From: Pseudomonadota bacterium | GTDB taxonomy: Bacteria; Pseudomonadota; Gammaproteobacteria; Burkholderiales; Burkholderiaceae_C | Assembly: GCA_021846965.1 (NCBI GenBank) | Contig: JAJZWA010000030.1 | Span: forward strand, 1 to 44,064 | Length of the DNA stretch: 44,064 bases | Direction of reading: 5' to 3' | Shown here: one piece after another, positions 22,895 to 31,455 of the stretch | Layout: each line of letters begins with the position of its first letter | How positions within the stretch are numbered: position 1 is the first letter of the stretch | Translations under genes and position numbers: made by a program | The notes under the pieces: generated by a model | What the model was told of the DNA's origin: nothing | What the model saw: only the letters and a program-made list of their open reading frames with translations | Database searches by the model: none

Positions 22895-23842
22895 TTAGAA
22901 GAAGGTGATCTCGTCGTCGCCGCCGGAGGAAGCGTCGTTCTGGGCGCCCTCGTGCGCCAGGCGCTGCTCCTGGGTGGTGTAGCCCACGGCCAGGCGCGCC
23001 AGCATGGCGTCGCCGTCGGGCGTGGACGGCGAGGCAGCGAATTCACGCGACAGGTCCTGCAGGGCGCGCGCGGCATGGTCCAGGATCTGGCTCACGCGGT
23101 CGCCGAATTGCAACGCCACCATGACGCGGGATACTTCCTGTTGCGCCTGCTCCCCCTCGGCGCGCAGCGTGGCCGCCGCGCGCCCCTGCTCCGCGGCCAG
23201 TTCATGCAGGCGCCCGAGCACGCCCTGGACCGCCTGGTCGGTGTCGGCGAAGGTCTGTTTCTCCTCCTCGGTGGAGCGCATCGCGGCCTGCGCCATCGCG
23301 CGCATCTCCTGGCCGATGGCATGGACGCGCTCGGCCATGTCCTGGCTGGTCTGGCGCGACTGCGCGGAGAGCTTGCGCACCTCCTCGGCCACGATGGAAA
23401 AACCGCGTCCGTGCTCCCCGGCGCGCGCCGCCTCGATGGTCGCGTTGAGCGCCAGCAGATCGGTCTTGGCCGCCAGCGCGGCCACGCGCTCGACCAGGCC
23501 TTGAAGCGCGCTGGCGTGGGTGGTCACGCCCTGGGCCTGGCGGGCCGCCTCGTCGCGGCGCCGCAGGGCCACGCGCAGGTTCTCCACCACCTGCCCGAGC
23601 TGCTCGCGGCTTTGCGAGAAGGCCTCGGTCACGCCGCTGCCGGCCTGCGCCGAGGCCGCCGCGTCCGAGGCGCGCATGGATTTCTCGAAACTGGCGTGCA
23701 GTTGCGCGAAACGGCGGCTGAGATCCAGTACCGCGGAGTCCATCTGCGCGCGCGCGCCCTGCACATGCTGCGACAGCAGCTCGAGCGCGCGTGCCGCGGG
23801 GGAAGCGGCTGCGGTCGGAACGGAGTTGGCGGCTTCTGGCAT
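22895..23842 (-). CDS. Soluble methyl-accepting chemotaxis-type protein
   Basis: The 315-residue protein lacks any transmembrane segment, HAMP or periplasmic domain. The signalling tip is clear: [39 protein letters not shown]. Flanking heptad-rich helices run from about residue 20 to 270. The C-terminus is acidic and ends DDEITFF. An N-terminal sensory domain is not visible beyond ~90 helical residues, so the input may come from another protein, such as the STAS protein or the MshEN-like region of CheA. The ATG at 23842 has AGAGA upstream and is preferred over GTG at 23869. The gene sits between cheZ and the second cheY. Confidence 0.88.
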   Translation of the reverse strand: MPEAANSVPTAAASPAARALELLSQHVQGARAQMDSAVLDLSRRFAQLHASFEKSMRASDAAASAQAGSGVTEAFSQSREQLGQVVENLRVALRRRDEAARQAQGVTTHASALQGLVERVAALAAKTDLLALNATIEAARAGEHGRGFSIVAEEVRKLSAQSRQTSQDMAERVHAIGQEMRAMAQAAMRSTEEEKQTFADTDQAVQGVLGRLHELAAEQGRAAATLRAEGEQAQQEVSRVMVALQFGDRVSQILDHAARALQDLSREFAASPSTPDGDAMLARLAVGYTTQEQRLAHEGAQNDASSGGDDEITFF

Positions 23843-23873
23843 GGCGATCTCTAGGTTGGCGCGGGGCACCTGG

Positions 23874-24404
23874 CTACAGGCCCAGCTGGGACAGCAGGTC
23901 GTCGACGTTGTCCTGGTCCAGGCGCCCGGCGCCGAAGGTGTCGGTCAGGGCATCGGGAGGCAGCACGGCGTGCAGCTCGGCCAGTGCCTGGCGTGCGTCG
24001 GTGGGCACGGGTCCCAGTTGGGCCAGGGCTTCCTGGATGCGCGACTCCACGGCCTGCAGCAGCGCGATGGTCTTCTTCAGGCGCTGGCCGGCCAGGTCCT
24101 GGCCCTGCTGCGTGGTCAGGATGGTCCGCAGGTGGCCGTCCAGGCGTTCCAGGCGCTGGTCGATGAAGTCGCCGTTGGTGACGCGGATGGCCTGCAGCTC
24201 GGCCTGCGCGGCCTCCACCGCTTCCAGGGTCCGCATGGCCTGCTGCTCGCTCAGATGCAGCACCTCCTGCAGCGGGTGGCTGGCCCCGGGCAGGTCGCTG
24301 GAGGCGTGCAGGATGCGTTGCACGCCCTGGGTGAGCAGCGCATCGGCCTCGATCAGCTGGTGCAGCGCCTGGCCCGGCGCCGGGGAATCGGAGGGCGTGC
24401 TCAT
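23874..24404 (-). CDS. cheZ: CheY-P phosphatase CheZ
   Basis: The 176-residue protein is a little shorter than the ~214 of E. coli CheZ. The long four-helix core contains [11 protein letters not shown], in which Asp103 and Gln107 match the catalytic Asp-x3-Gln of CheZ. The C-terminal peptide [13 protein letters not shown] is the CheY-binding helix. It dephosphorylates CheY-P. Its ATG overlaps the cheY stop by four bases (ATGA). Confidence 0.93.
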   Translation of the reverse strand: MSTPSDSPAPGQALHQLIEADALLTQGVQRILHASSDLPGASHPLQEVLHLSEQQAMRTLEAVEAAQAELQAIRVTNGDFIDQRLERLDGHLRTILTTQQGQDLAGQRLKKTIALLQAVESRIQEALAQLGPVPTDARQALAELHAVLPPDALTDTFGAGRLDQDNVDDLLSQLGL

Positions 24405-24814
24405 GTCGACGCCCCGACCTGCGAGCCGGCGTTGTGCAGGCGCTGCAGGATGCCGTCGATCTTGGCCTTGAGCGCGTCGGCGGGGAAGGGCTTGACGATG
24501 TAGCCGTTGACCCCCGCCTGCGCGGCCGCCAGGATGTTCTCCTTCTTGGCCTCGGCGGTCACCATCAGCACCGGCAGGCCGCGGATGGCGGGATCCGAGC
24601 TGGCGCGGATCTCGCGCAGCAGGTCGATGCCCTGCATGTTGGGCATGTTCCAGTCGGTCACGACGAACTCGATCCCGCCGGCCTGGATGCGCCGCAGGGC
24701 CTGCACCCCGTCCTCGGCCTCGTCGATCGTGCCCGTCACGTGTCCGGTCTGCAGCAGCAGGCCGCGCACGATGCGCCGCATGGTCGGGAAATCGTCAACA
24801 ACCAGGAATTTCAA
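24401..24814 (-). CDS. cheY: Chemotaxis response regulator CheY, TTG start
   Basis: The 137-residue flagellar-type CheY has Asp7-Asp8, phospho-acceptor Asp54 in TDWNMPNM, Thr86 and Lys108 in [15 protein letters not shown] is the classical CheY N-terminus. The start codon is TTG at 24814: an in-frame stop lies just upstream and no ATG or GTG falls between it and the conserved KFLVVDD. It is the first gene of the che operon. No sigma-28 consensus was recognised upstream. It should bind the flagellar switch when phosphorylated. Confidence 0.95.
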   Translation of the reverse strand: MKFLVVDDFPTMRRIVRGLLLQTGHVTGTIDEAEDGVQALRRIQAGGIEFVVTDWNMPNMQGIDLLREIRASSDPAIRGLPVLMVTAEAKKENILAAAQAGVNGYIVKPFPADALKAKIDGILQRLHNAGSQVGAST

Positions 24815-25187
24815 TCCCGCACCTTGTGGTCTTGTACGCTGTCATCGCGTTTTCTAACGACACCGCCGCGTGAATCTTGAACCCCCGCAGCGCCCCCTCG
24901 TGCCATGCCACCGCACCCCCCTGCTCGTACCACCCCTGCTCGTACCGCCCATGCTCGCGTCGCCAGTCTGCGCCGGCTGACCGCAAATCCGGCCATTGTA
25001 CGGATGCCGCAAGGGGGCGAGACGGGAGATTCACCCATGGTCGGCAGGCCTTGCGCACGGATCTCGCACGATGCACTGCCAGGCCCGTTCCCAACCTGAA
25101 ATAATGCCGTGCTGCGCGCCACCGGGCGCGCAGTCCTCGTTTTCCGCACTCCTGTCGAGCCCTTCGCTTTCCCCTTCCGGCCTGCCG
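24815..25187. other. Intergenic region upstream of the che operon and the diguanylate cyclase gene
   Basis: A 373-nt divergent region. It holds the 15-bp tandem repeat at 24920-24964, a TGAATCTT half-site at 24871 and no complete promoter that can be named. A longer in-frame start for the diguanylate cyclase (ATG at 25104) would cover its last part. Confidence 0.55.
24920..24964. repeat. 15-bp tandem repeat, three copies (third degenerate)
   Basis: CCTGCTCGTACCACC is followed by CCTGCTCGTACCGCC and then by CATGCTCGCGTCGCC. It lies between the che operon and the diguanylate cyclase gene, about 110 nt upstream of the CheY start. It is probably non-coding. Confidence 0.85.
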
Positions 25188-26924
25188 ATGCCTCCGCCAC
25201 CGACGTCCGCCGCCTCTCCCGCCAGCATCGCGCGTGCCGCACTGCGCAGTCTGGCCGAGCAGGGCATCGAGCCCACGCCGGAGCAATACCGGCGCGCCTA
25301 CATGGCGGCGTCTCCGGCGGCCAGCCTGCCGGCGGGCGCCGGGGAGTGGCTGCAACACCTGGAGAGATCCTCGCTGGCGCTGGAGGATGGGGCGCCCGCC
25401 TTGCGGGCAGCCATCTCCCAGGGCGACTGGGAACAGGTGGCGCGCATGCTCCGGGATCGTCTCGAGACACCTTTCGATCCCGAGCAGGGCCGCGGGCTGG
25501 GGGCCTCGGTGGCCCGCTTCGTTCGGGAATGGGATCGCTCCCAGGCCGGACTGTCCCGGGTGCAGAAACTGCAGGCCCTGCAAGCCGTGGAATCGGCCGA
25601 CGATGCGCTGGGGGCCCTGCAACTGCTGCGCAACACCACCGAGCGCTGGGCCAGCCTGCGCGAGCGCCCCGCACCGCCACGCAGCGAGGCGCCGACCCCG
25701 GCGCCGATGCCTTCGGGTTCCTGGAAGCGCCTGTGGGTGGATGCGGTGCGCATGGCCGAGCAGGCCTATGCGGACCAGCCCTCGATCCAGGCGCAGGCGC
25801 GCGCCTTGCTCGACGATGCCTCGGAGCTCCAGGACGCGGCCGCGGGTTTCGCCGCGCAGGCGCAGAATCTGTGGGACGCCTGCGAGCATTGGCATGGTGC
25901 GACGACCGCATCGCGCACGCGCATGCTCGAGGCCGTGCGCCTGCTGCTGGACAACGTGGCGGAACTGTTCACGCCCCAGCACTGGATCCAGGGGCAGGTG
26001 GCGGCGCTGCACGGGGTGCTGCACGAGCCGCTGGAGCCGCAGCGCCTGGAGCAGGCGGTGCACGGCCTGAAGGATCTGCTGCTTCGCCAGGGCGTCATGC
26101 AAAAGGCCAGCGCCGACGCGCGCCTGCTGGCGCGCGAGCTCATCGACATGGTGGTGCGCAGCCTGGGCACCTATGTCGAAAGCAGCGAGCGCTACGGCGA
26201 ACGCCTGCGCGCGGGCATGCATGAGCTCGAGGAATCGGGCGATTCGCAACGCGCCAAATCCGTGGTGCAGGGCATTCTTGCGCAGAGCCAGCAGATGCTC
26301 GAGGACACACGCCAGTTGCGCGTGTCCTTCGCCGATGCGCAGGAGCAGTTGCAGCAGGCCCGCAGCCGGGCCCGCACGCTGGAGGCGGAGCTGGAGCAGC
26401 TCAGCGAGCTGATCCAGCAGGACCCCCTGACCGGCGCATTGAACCGCCGTGGGCTGGAAGCGGCCTTCCGGCGCGAGGTCTCGCGCGCCTCGCGCAGCGG
26501 CGAGGCGCTGAGCCTGTCGATGGTGGATCTGGATTTTTTCAAGCGCATCAACGACCAATACGGCCACGACACCGGCGATGCCGTGCTGCGCGAGCTGGTG
26601 CAGGTGCTGCGCTCCGAATTGCGCCCGACCGACGTGATCGCCCGCATCGGCGGCGAGGAATTCCTGCTGCTGCTGCCCGGCGAGGATGAGCAGGGAGCCG
26701 CCGCCGCGGTGCAGCGCGCCCAGCGCAGCTTCAGCGCGCGCCGCTTCACCCATCCGCAGCAGCCTGCCGGCATCCGCGCGCATTTCAGCGCCGGCGTGGG
26801 CCGCTGGGCGCCCGGCGAGGCGCTCGAGGCCGTCTACGCGCGCGTGGACAAGGCCCTGATGCAGGCCAAGACCTCCGGACGAGACCGCGTGGAACTCGCC
26901 CCGCCCCCGCAACCGCAGCCTTGA
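25188..26924 (+). CDS. GGDEF-domain diguanylate cyclase
   Basis: The 578-residue protein (start at 25188; ATG at 25104 is an alternative adding 28 residues of low-complexity sequence) has a long, mostly helical cytoplasmic N-terminal region of ~400 residues. The last part, near 375-405, is a coiled coil rich in Glu and Gln. The GGDEF domain begins DPLTGALNRRGLE and has SMVDLDFFKRINDQYGHDTGDAVL. The active site is GGEEF at 488-492. The inhibitory I-site Arg479-x-x-Asp482 is at the standard distance upstream. It should make c-di-GMP and be product-inhibited. There are no membrane helices and no recognisable sensor. It is divergent from cheY, and its product may be read by the MshEN-like segment of the neighbouring CheA. 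Confidence 0.92.
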   Translation: MPPPPTSAASPASIARAALRSLAEQGIEPTPEQYRRAYMAASPAASLPAGAGEWLQHLERSSLALEDGAPALRAAISQGDWEQVARMLRDRLETPFDPEQGRGLGASVARFVREWDRSQAGLSRVQKLQALQAVESADDALGALQLLRNTTERWASLRERPAPPRSEAPTPAPMPSGSWKRLWVDAVRMAEQAYADQPSIQAQARALLDDASELQDAAAGFAAQAQNLWDACEHWHGATTASRTRMLEAVRLLLDNVAELFTPQHWIQGQVAALHGVLHEPLEPQRLEQAVHGLKDLLLRQGVMQKASADARLLARELIDMVVRSLGTYVESSERYGERLRAGMHELEESGDSQRAKSVVQGILAQSQQMLEDTRQLRVSFADAQEQLQQARSRARTLEAELEQLSELIQQDPLTGALNRRGLEAAFRREVSRASRSGEALSLSMVDLDFFKRINDQYGHDTGDAVLRELVQVLRSELRPTDVIARIGGEEFLLLLPGEDEQGAAAAVQRAQRSFSARRFTHPQQPAGIRAHFSAGVGRWAPGEALEAVYARVDKALMQAKTSGRDRVELAPPPQPQP

Positions 26925-26999
26925 CGCCGCTCGAACGCATCGGCGACAGTGCTGCGCATTTCCTTCCGCCCCAACTGAGCTCGTTTCCCCCCGCACACC

Positions 27000-27530
27000 A
27001 TGGCTACCAAGGCAAAAGAGAAAGACAAAGACGAAGCGCCGGCGAAAAAGTCCGGCAAGGGCAAACTCATCGTGATCATCGCGGTCGTGCTGTTGCTGCT
27101 GCTGGGTGCCGGCGGCGGGGCCGCATGGTGGTTCCTGGTGCACGACAAGGCGGGCAAGACGCCCGCCAAACCGGTGGCGGCCGCGCCGAAGCCGGCCCAC
27201 TTCATCAGCCTGCAACCCTTTGTCACGAATGTGCAGAGCACCGACGGCCAGGTGCATTACGTGCAGGTGACCATCGACCTCAAGGCCGATGATCCGAAGG
27301 TCGACGAGCAGGTCAAGGCCTTGATGCCCGAGATCCGCAGCTCCATCCTGAACATCCTGGCCGCGCAGCAGGCGGCCACCGTGACCCAGGATGCCACGCG
27401 CGACAAGCTGCGGGCCGCCGTGCTGGCCAAGGTCAACGAGATCCTGCGCGGCGCCGAGCCCGCGAGCCCCGGCAAGGCCGCGGCGGGGCCCATCCTGGGC
27501 GTGTATTTCTCCGGCTTCGTGATGCAATGA
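27000..27530 (+). CDS. fliL: FliL, flagellar basal-body-associated protein
   Basis: The 176-residue protein has a charged N-terminus (Lys/Asp/Glu-rich), one transmembrane helix (LIVIIAVVLLLLLGAGGGAAW) and a periplasmic FliL domain: FISLQPFVTNVQ, HYVQVTIDL, ALMPEIRSSILNILAAQ and the C-terminal VYFSGFVMQ. FliL surrounds the stator and modulates motor torque. It is isolated here from other flagellar structural genes. It is 75 nt after the diguanylate cyclase gene, and its last codons overlap the start of the next small gene. No obvious Shine-Dalgarno was found. Confidence 0.92.
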   Translation: MATKAKEKDKDEAPAKKSGKGKLIVIIAVVLLLLLGAGGGAAWWFLVHDKAGKTPAKPVAAAPKPAHFISLQPFVTNVQSTDGQVHYVQVTIDLKADDPKVDEQVKALMPEIRSSILNILAAQQAATVTQDATRDKLRAAVLAKVNEILRGAEPASPGKAAAGPILGVYFSGFVMQ

Positions 27531-27877
27531 GCCCCGGCGCGCGGGAACTCCGCGCGCGCATTCCCATCATGAGCGGCGCGAAGCTGTCCGCGGAAAAGCA
27601 GGCCCTGTTCCAGGAGATGGTCTGGCGCCTGATGGGCAACCTGCAGGATGCCCACTGGCGCGACATGCTGGATCCGGCGACGCCGCTGGGGCGCTGGATT
27701 CGCGAGCGCTACGACAGACTGGCTGCCGCCGGCGAGGACACGGTCAGCCTGCTGGCCCAGTCGGCCGCCGTGGACCTGTTCATCCAGAATGTGCATCCCC
27801 TCGCCGGGACCGGTGGCCGGGCGCGGGGCGAGGGGGCGGGCGAGGGTGCGGGCGACAGGGACGAGGACGCCGCCTGA
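27527..27877 (+). CDS. Small unidentified protein translationally coupled to fliL
   Basis: The 116-residue product starts at the ATG overlapping the fliL stop (ATGA); an internal ATG at 27569 is an alternative. The central part EKQALFQEMVWRLMGNLQDAHWRDML looks helical, followed by a Gly/Glu/Asp-rich acidic tail made of near-repeats. No signal peptide, membrane segment or known motif is visible. Coupling to fliL suggests a motor or stator accessory role, but this is inference only. Confidence 0.6.
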   Translation: MSPGARELRARIPIMSGAKLSAEKQALFQEMVWRLMGNLQDAHWRDMLDPATPLGRWIRERYDRLAAAGEDTVSLLAQSAAVDLFIQNVHPLAGTGGRARGEGAGEGAGDRDEDAA

Positions 27878-27896
27878 TCCCGTGCGCGGGGCGCCG

Positions 27897-27918
27897 GGCC
27901 GCTGCGGGCCTTGCGGCC
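27897..27918. terminator. Weak stem-loop between convergent genes
   Basis: GGCCGC pairs with GCGGCC across a 10-nt loop between the coupled small gene and the DUF2249 gene. It lacks a U-tract, so its role as a terminator is uncertain. Confidence 0.3.
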
Positions 27919-27928
27919 GGGGGCTCGA

Positions 27929-28186
27929 TCAGCGCTTGACGAAATCGATCACTACGGCCTCGGTGTCGCGCTGGCGATAGTTCACTTCCACGGTCTCGCC
28001 GTAGTGGGCCTGGAGCTGGTGCAGCAGCGGCAGGGGATCGTGGTCATTCACGAAGCGCATGGTCTCGCCCGAGTGCAGGGCGTCGAGGGCCCCGAAGATG
28101 GCGGCATGGCGAAAACGCTTGGCGATGCCCCTGGCGTCGAAGGGATAGGTGGCGTCGGGGCGAAGGTGCAGGTGGGGGGTGTTCAT
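27929..28186 (-). CDS. DUF2249 family small protein, putative NsrR-regulated
   Basis: The 85-residue protein has the DUF2249 pattern: Pro/Asp at the beginning (YPFDARGIAKRFRHAAIFGALDALHSGETMRF), then VNDHDPLPLLHQLQAHYGE and VEVNYRQRDTEAVVIDFVKR. DUF2249 proteins often lie beside NO- and denitrification-related genes and are thought to be small redox or metal-related factors, with no established reaction. The upstream promoter and dyad match those of norC in type and spacing. It is transcribed separately from nsrR. The biochemical role is unknown. Confidence 0.85.
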   Translation of the reverse strand: MNTPHLHLRPDATYPFDARGIAKRFRHAAIFGALDALHSGETMRFVNDHDPLPLLHQLQAHYGETVEVNYRQRDTEAVVIDFVKR

Positions 28187-28235
28187 GGAAGCACTCGTGG
28201 GGGGGGGTGGGAGCCTGAAGAGCGGCCCGGCTCAT

Positions 28236-28258
28236 AAGATTCACTATGAATGAATCTT
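28236..28258 (-). promoter_or_regulatory. Candidate NsrR operator upstream of the DUF2249 gene
   Basis: The halves AAGATTCACTA and GAATGAATCTT surround one central base (11-1-11). Nine of eleven positions are symmetrical. It resembles the AAGATGC-type half-site of enterobacterial NsrR. It overlaps the -10 of the DUF2249 promoter, as expected for a repressor site. Confidence 0.75.
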
Positions 28259-28281
28259 AATGGCTGGGCGCGGTGTGTCAA
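28254..28281 (-). promoter_or_regulatory. Promoter of the DUF2249 gene
   Basis: On the reverse strand TTGACA (28276-28281) is followed after 16 nt by TAAGAT (28254-28259). The -35 is a perfect consensus. Transcription would begin about 60 nt before the ATG at 28186. The -10 forms the upstream end of the dyad. Confidence 0.7.
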
Positions 28282-28318
28282 GAGCCGGAGCCGGGAAAAA
28301 GCAACGGGAACGCCGGAC

Positions 28319-28777
28319 TCAGGGGCCGCCGCGCCGGCCTGGCCGTGCTGGCAGGTCCACCGCCACCTCGCCGCCCGCGGGCGGTGGCAGCAGGTCGGCC
28401 AGGGTGTAGCCGTCCAGGTGCCCGAGGAAGCTCTCGAGCGCCCCTTTGATCGCGCCCGTGAGCCGGCAGGCGCGGCTGATGCGGCAGTGATCGCTCAGGC
28501 CCAGGCACTCGACCAGGTAGAAGTCGGGTTCGATGTCGCGCACCACCGCGCCCACGCGGATGTCCGCGGGGGCGCGGGCCAGGCGGATGCCGCCGCCCTT
28601 GCCGCGCACCGTCTCCAGCCAGCCGCGCTGACCGAGCACCTGGGTGATCTTCATCAGGTGGGTCTCGGAAATCGCGTGCGCCGAGGCCACCTCGGCGATG
28701 GTGCAAAGGCGATCCGGATGCTGCGCGACGTACATCAGCAGGCGCAGCGCATAGTCGGTCATCGTGGTCAGGCGCAT
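28319..28777 (-). CDS. nsrR: Rrf2-family NO-sensing repressor NsrR
   Basis: The 152-residue regulator starts MRLTTMTDYALRLLMYVAQ, the NsrR version of the Rrf2 winged helix (recognition helix ~38-52). Three cysteines, C91, C98 and C104, in ECLGLSDHC and SRACRL bind the Fe-S cluster whose nitrosylation relieves repression in known NsrR proteins. It is the last gene of the nor operon, 6 nt after norD, so it should be autoregulated. The operator-like dyads at norC and the DUF2249 gene are its likely sites. Confidence 0.92.
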   Translation of the reverse strand: MRLTTMTDYALRLLMYVAQHPDRLCTIAEVASAHAISETHLMKITQVLGQRGWLETVRGKGGGIRLARAPADIRVGAVVRDIEPDFYLVECLGLSDHCRISRACRLTGAIKGALESFLGHLDGYTLADLLPPPAGGEVAVDLPARPGRRGGP

Positions 28778-28783
28778 GGGGGC

Positions 28784-30607
28784 TCAGCATATCGGACGCC
28801 GGGCCGACTGGGCATACAGCAGGGTCAGGCGCTGGGGCAATTCGGCGGCATTGCGCACCAGCGCGAAGCGGTGGCGCCCGAATACATGGGGAAGGTAGTC
28901 CTGCGCCTGCTGGTCGATGGTGACGCAGAACGGCCGCAGCCCGAGCTCGCGCGCGGCCAGGAAGGCATGGCGCGTGTCCTCGATGCCGTAGCGCCCCTCG
29001 TAGACATCGTTGTCATTGGGCTTGCCGTCGGTGAGCAACAGCAGCAGGCGCTGGCGCGAGGCCTCTCGCGCCAGCATTTGCGTGGCAGCGCGCAGGGCAG
29101 CCCCCATGCGCGTGTAGTCGCCGGCGCGCAGACAGGCGATGCGCGCGCGCGTCGTGGGTCCATGCGCTTCGTCGAAGCCCTTCACCCGCTGCAGGCGCAC
29201 GTCGCGGGGGCCCCGGGACTGGAATCCGTACACGGCGAAGCGGTCGCCCGCCGCGCCCAGGGTTTCGGAGAACAGCAACAGTCCGTCGCGGATCACGTCG
29301 ATCGCACGGCGCCCGTCGGCCAGTTCGGAATCCGTCGACAGGGAAAGGTCGGCCAGCAGCAGACAGGACAGGTCGCGGCGCTGCTCGCGCCGGTCGATGT
29401 GCACCCGACTCGGCGGCTGCGCCGACACGCGCTGCAGCAGGTAGCGGTCGAGGTCGATCTCCGAGCCCTCGGCCTGCGCGCGCATGCGCACCCGTTGCGG
29501 TTGCATGGCCAGGAACAGGCGCCGGAGTCGCTTGCGCTGGCCCTCCAGCCTGCGCGGGAAGACCCCGTCGGCGCCCTCCCGCCCGTCGAGGGAGGGCGTC
29601 GTCTCGCGCAATGCGCAGCGATCGGCGCGAAGCACGCCGCCGTGGTGGTCCCACTCCGGCAACAGCCACGGGCCGCCCGGCGCCGGCTCCCGCGGGGCTG
29701 GCGGCGCCACGGCGAGCTCCATGCGAACCGAACTGGCGCAGACCCTGCCGTCGCGGGCCAGGCTGAGCACTTCGAGGTCCTCGGCCGCGGCCGCGCAATC
29801 GCCGGACGCATCGTCCCGCACGTCCAGGTCCATGCGCGTGTAGGGCGCCAGGGTGTGGATGCTTTCCTGGCGAGGCAGCAGCAGGCCGGGGCGTCGGGGC
29901 GCCAGCGGGCTCCGAAGCGCCTGGCGCCGTACCGCATCGGCGCTTGCCCGCGCGGGCCCGGTCCGGGAGGCCGCCTCCGGATCGACGGACCGGGCCTGCG
30001 AGAGCACGAAATCGGGGCGCAGCCACAAGCCCACGGGCTGCCAGGCCCGCTCGGCCGGCGGCAGTTGCGGCACGCTGCCCGGGCAAGCCAGCGCCTGGCG
30101 GATGGCTCGCTCCCGCGCCGCCTGGGCCGGCGGCAGGGAATGCAGGGCTGGCCGCAGCGCCAGCTCGGCCTCGACCAGGCCTTGGTAGCGTGGCCGCAGG
30201 GCCGGGAAGTCTCGCAGCAGCTGCGCCGCCGCGGCCTGGTTGCGCGGGAACCAGGCCAGGTCCGCGTGCTCCCGGCTTGCCGCGGCCAGCGCGGTGAGCC
30301 AGAAGTACAGGTCCTCGTTGCAGGCTCGCCGCGGGTAGCGCGCCAGCCTGGGCGGCAGGTGCAAGGCCTCGGCGTCGGTCCAGGCCAGGCTCAGCCGATC
30401 GCCCGTTCCGGCGAGTCGTTGCAGCCAGCCTCGCGCATGTCCCGAGCCCATCGAGCCGCCACGCTGCACGCTCAGGGCCGGGTCGCCGCCAAAGGCCCGG
30501 TACCACAGCGCGGCGCGGACCGGAAACTCGGCCGCGGCCTGGGGAAAGTCCTCGCGCGCCGCACGGCTGAGCCAGGCGTGCACCCAGAGGCCGACATGTT
30601 CTTCCAT
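28784..30607 (-). CDS. norD: NorD, von Willebrand factor A-type activation protein of nitric oxide reductase
   Basis: The 607-residue cytoplasmic protein has a long variable N-terminal region (~400 residues) and a C-terminal vWA domain with the MIDAS motif DLSLSTD in CLLLADLSLSTDSE, plus LLLLTDGKPNDNDVYEGRYGIEDTRHAF. NorD partners with the AAA+ ATPase NorQ to insert non-haem iron into NorB. Gene order norQ-norD with 24 nt between them agrees with this role. The C-terminus runs to six bases before nsrR. Confidence 0.93.
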   Translation of the reverse strand: MEEHVGLWVHAWLSRAAREDFPQAAAEFPVRAALWYRAFGGDPALSVQRGGSMGSGHARGWLQRLAGTGDRLSLAWTDAEALHLPPRLARYPRRACNEDLYFWLTALAAASREHADLAWFPRNQAAAAQLLRDFPALRPRYQGLVEAELALRPALHSLPPAQAARERAIRQALACPGSVPQLPPAERAWQPVGLWLRPDFVLSQARSVDPEAASRTGPARASADAVRRQALRSPLAPRRPGLLLPRQESIHTLAPYTRMDLDVRDDASGDCAAAAEDLEVLSLARDGRVCASSVRMELAVAPPAPREPAPGGPWLLPEWDHHGGVLRADRCALRETTPSLDGREGADGVFPRRLEGQRKRLRRLFLAMQPQRVRMRAQAEGSEIDLDRYLLQRVSAQPPSRVHIDRREQRRDLSCLLLADLSLSTDSELADGRRAIDVIRDGLLLFSETLGAAGDRFAVYGFQSRGPRDVRLQRVKGFDEAHGPTTRARIACLRAGDYTRMGAALRAATQMLAREASRQRLLLLLTDGKPNDNDVYEGRYGIEDTRHAFLAARELGLRPFCVTIDQQAQDYLPHVFGRHRFALVRNAAELPQRLTLLYAQSARRPIC

Positions 30608-30631
30608 GGACGGGTCTCCCGCTGGGCTGTG

Positions 30632-31441
30632 TCAGGTCTCGAACACGGCATCGACCACGTCGCCGAGCGCCGAGACGACCTGGGGATCGTCGGACAGGCA
30701 TTCGAGCAGTGCGACACGGCAGGCCGAGCGCGGCGCGATGCCGGCTGCGATGAGCTTGGCCGCGTTGACCAGCAGACGGGTTCCCGGAGCCTCCTCCAGG
30801 TCGTGCTCGGCGCTGGCCCGCAGGGCCCGGGCCAGCGACACCAGGCGCCGTGCCGTGGCGGCGTCCACCGCGCATTCGCCCTGGACGATCGAAGCCTCGC
30901 GCTGGGCCTCGGGGAAATCGAAGCTCAGCGAGACGAAGCGCTGGCGGGTGCTGGGCTTCAGGCCCTTGAGCAGTTGCTGGTAGCCCGGGTTGTAGGAGAC
31001 CACCAGCATGAATTGCGGTGGGGCCTCCAGCAACTCGCCGGTGCGCTCGATGGGCAGCACCCGACGGTCGTCGGACAGCGCATGCAGGATCACCGTGGTG
31101 TCCTTGCGTGCCTCCACCACCTCGTCGAGATAGCAGATGGCTCCCGTGCGCACGGCATGGGCCAGGGGGCCGTCCACCCAGTAGGTACCCTCCTGCCCGA
31201 TGAGGTGGCGCCCGACCAGGTCGGTGGCGCTGAGATCGTCGTGGCAGGAGACGGTGACCAGCGGGCGTCGAAGCCGCGCGGCCATGTGTTCCACGAAACG
31301 CGTCTTGCCGCAGCCGGTGGGGCCCTTGAGCAGCATGGGCAGCCCGTGGCGATAGGCGGCCTCGAACAGCTCGATCTCCTCGCCGAAGGGATGATAGGGA
31401 GGGAGCTCCGCGGCTTGTGCCGCAAGGGGGAGGGCGGACAT
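30632..31441 (-). CDS. norQ: NorQ, MoxR-type AAA+ ATPase for nitric oxide reductase activation
   Basis: The 269-residue ATPase has Walker A GPTGCGKT (40-47), Walker B AICYLDEVVEA, sensor-type motif YNPGYQQLLKGLKPSTRQRF and GRHLIGQEGTYWVDGPLAHAVRTG, which is characteristic of CbbQ/NirQ/NorQ. Together with NorD it remodels NorB to load the FeB iron. GGAG lies before the ATG at 31441. It follows norF after 14 nt. Confidence 0.95.
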   Translation of the reverse strand: MSALPLAAQAAELPPYHPFGEEIELFEAAYRHGLPMLLKGPTGCGKTRFVEHMAARLRRPLVTVSCHDDLSATDLVGRHLIGQEGTYWVDGPLAHAVRTGAICYLDEVVEARKDTTVILHALSDDRRVLPIERTGELLEAPPQFMLVVSYNPGYQQLLKGLKPSTRQRFVSLSFDFPEAQREASIVQGECAVDAATARRLVSLARALRASAEHDLEEAPGTRLLVNAAKLIAAGIAPRSACRVALLECLSDDPQVVSALGDVVDAVFET

Positions 31442-31455
31442 GGCAATCTCCGGAA

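Noticed and set aside
24871..24878. TGAATCTT upstream of cheY, resembling an NsrR half-site
   Set aside because: Only one half is present; the partner AAGAT is not found at the 11-1-11 spacing, so it is probably chance.
24920..24964. Tandem repeats as a CRISPR array
   Set aside because: Units are 15 bp, directly adjacent without spacers, and no cas gene is present.
28198..28207. Run of G upstream of the DUF2249 gene, as a possible phase-variable tract
   Set aside because: It lies in the untranslated leader of a reverse-strand gene, is within normal run length for this GC content, and there is no evidence of length variation.
27527..28318. DUF2249 gene as part of the nsrR transcript only
   Set aside because: A complete promoter with its own dyad lies between nsrR and the gene, so it is better treated as a separate unit, though read-through is possible.
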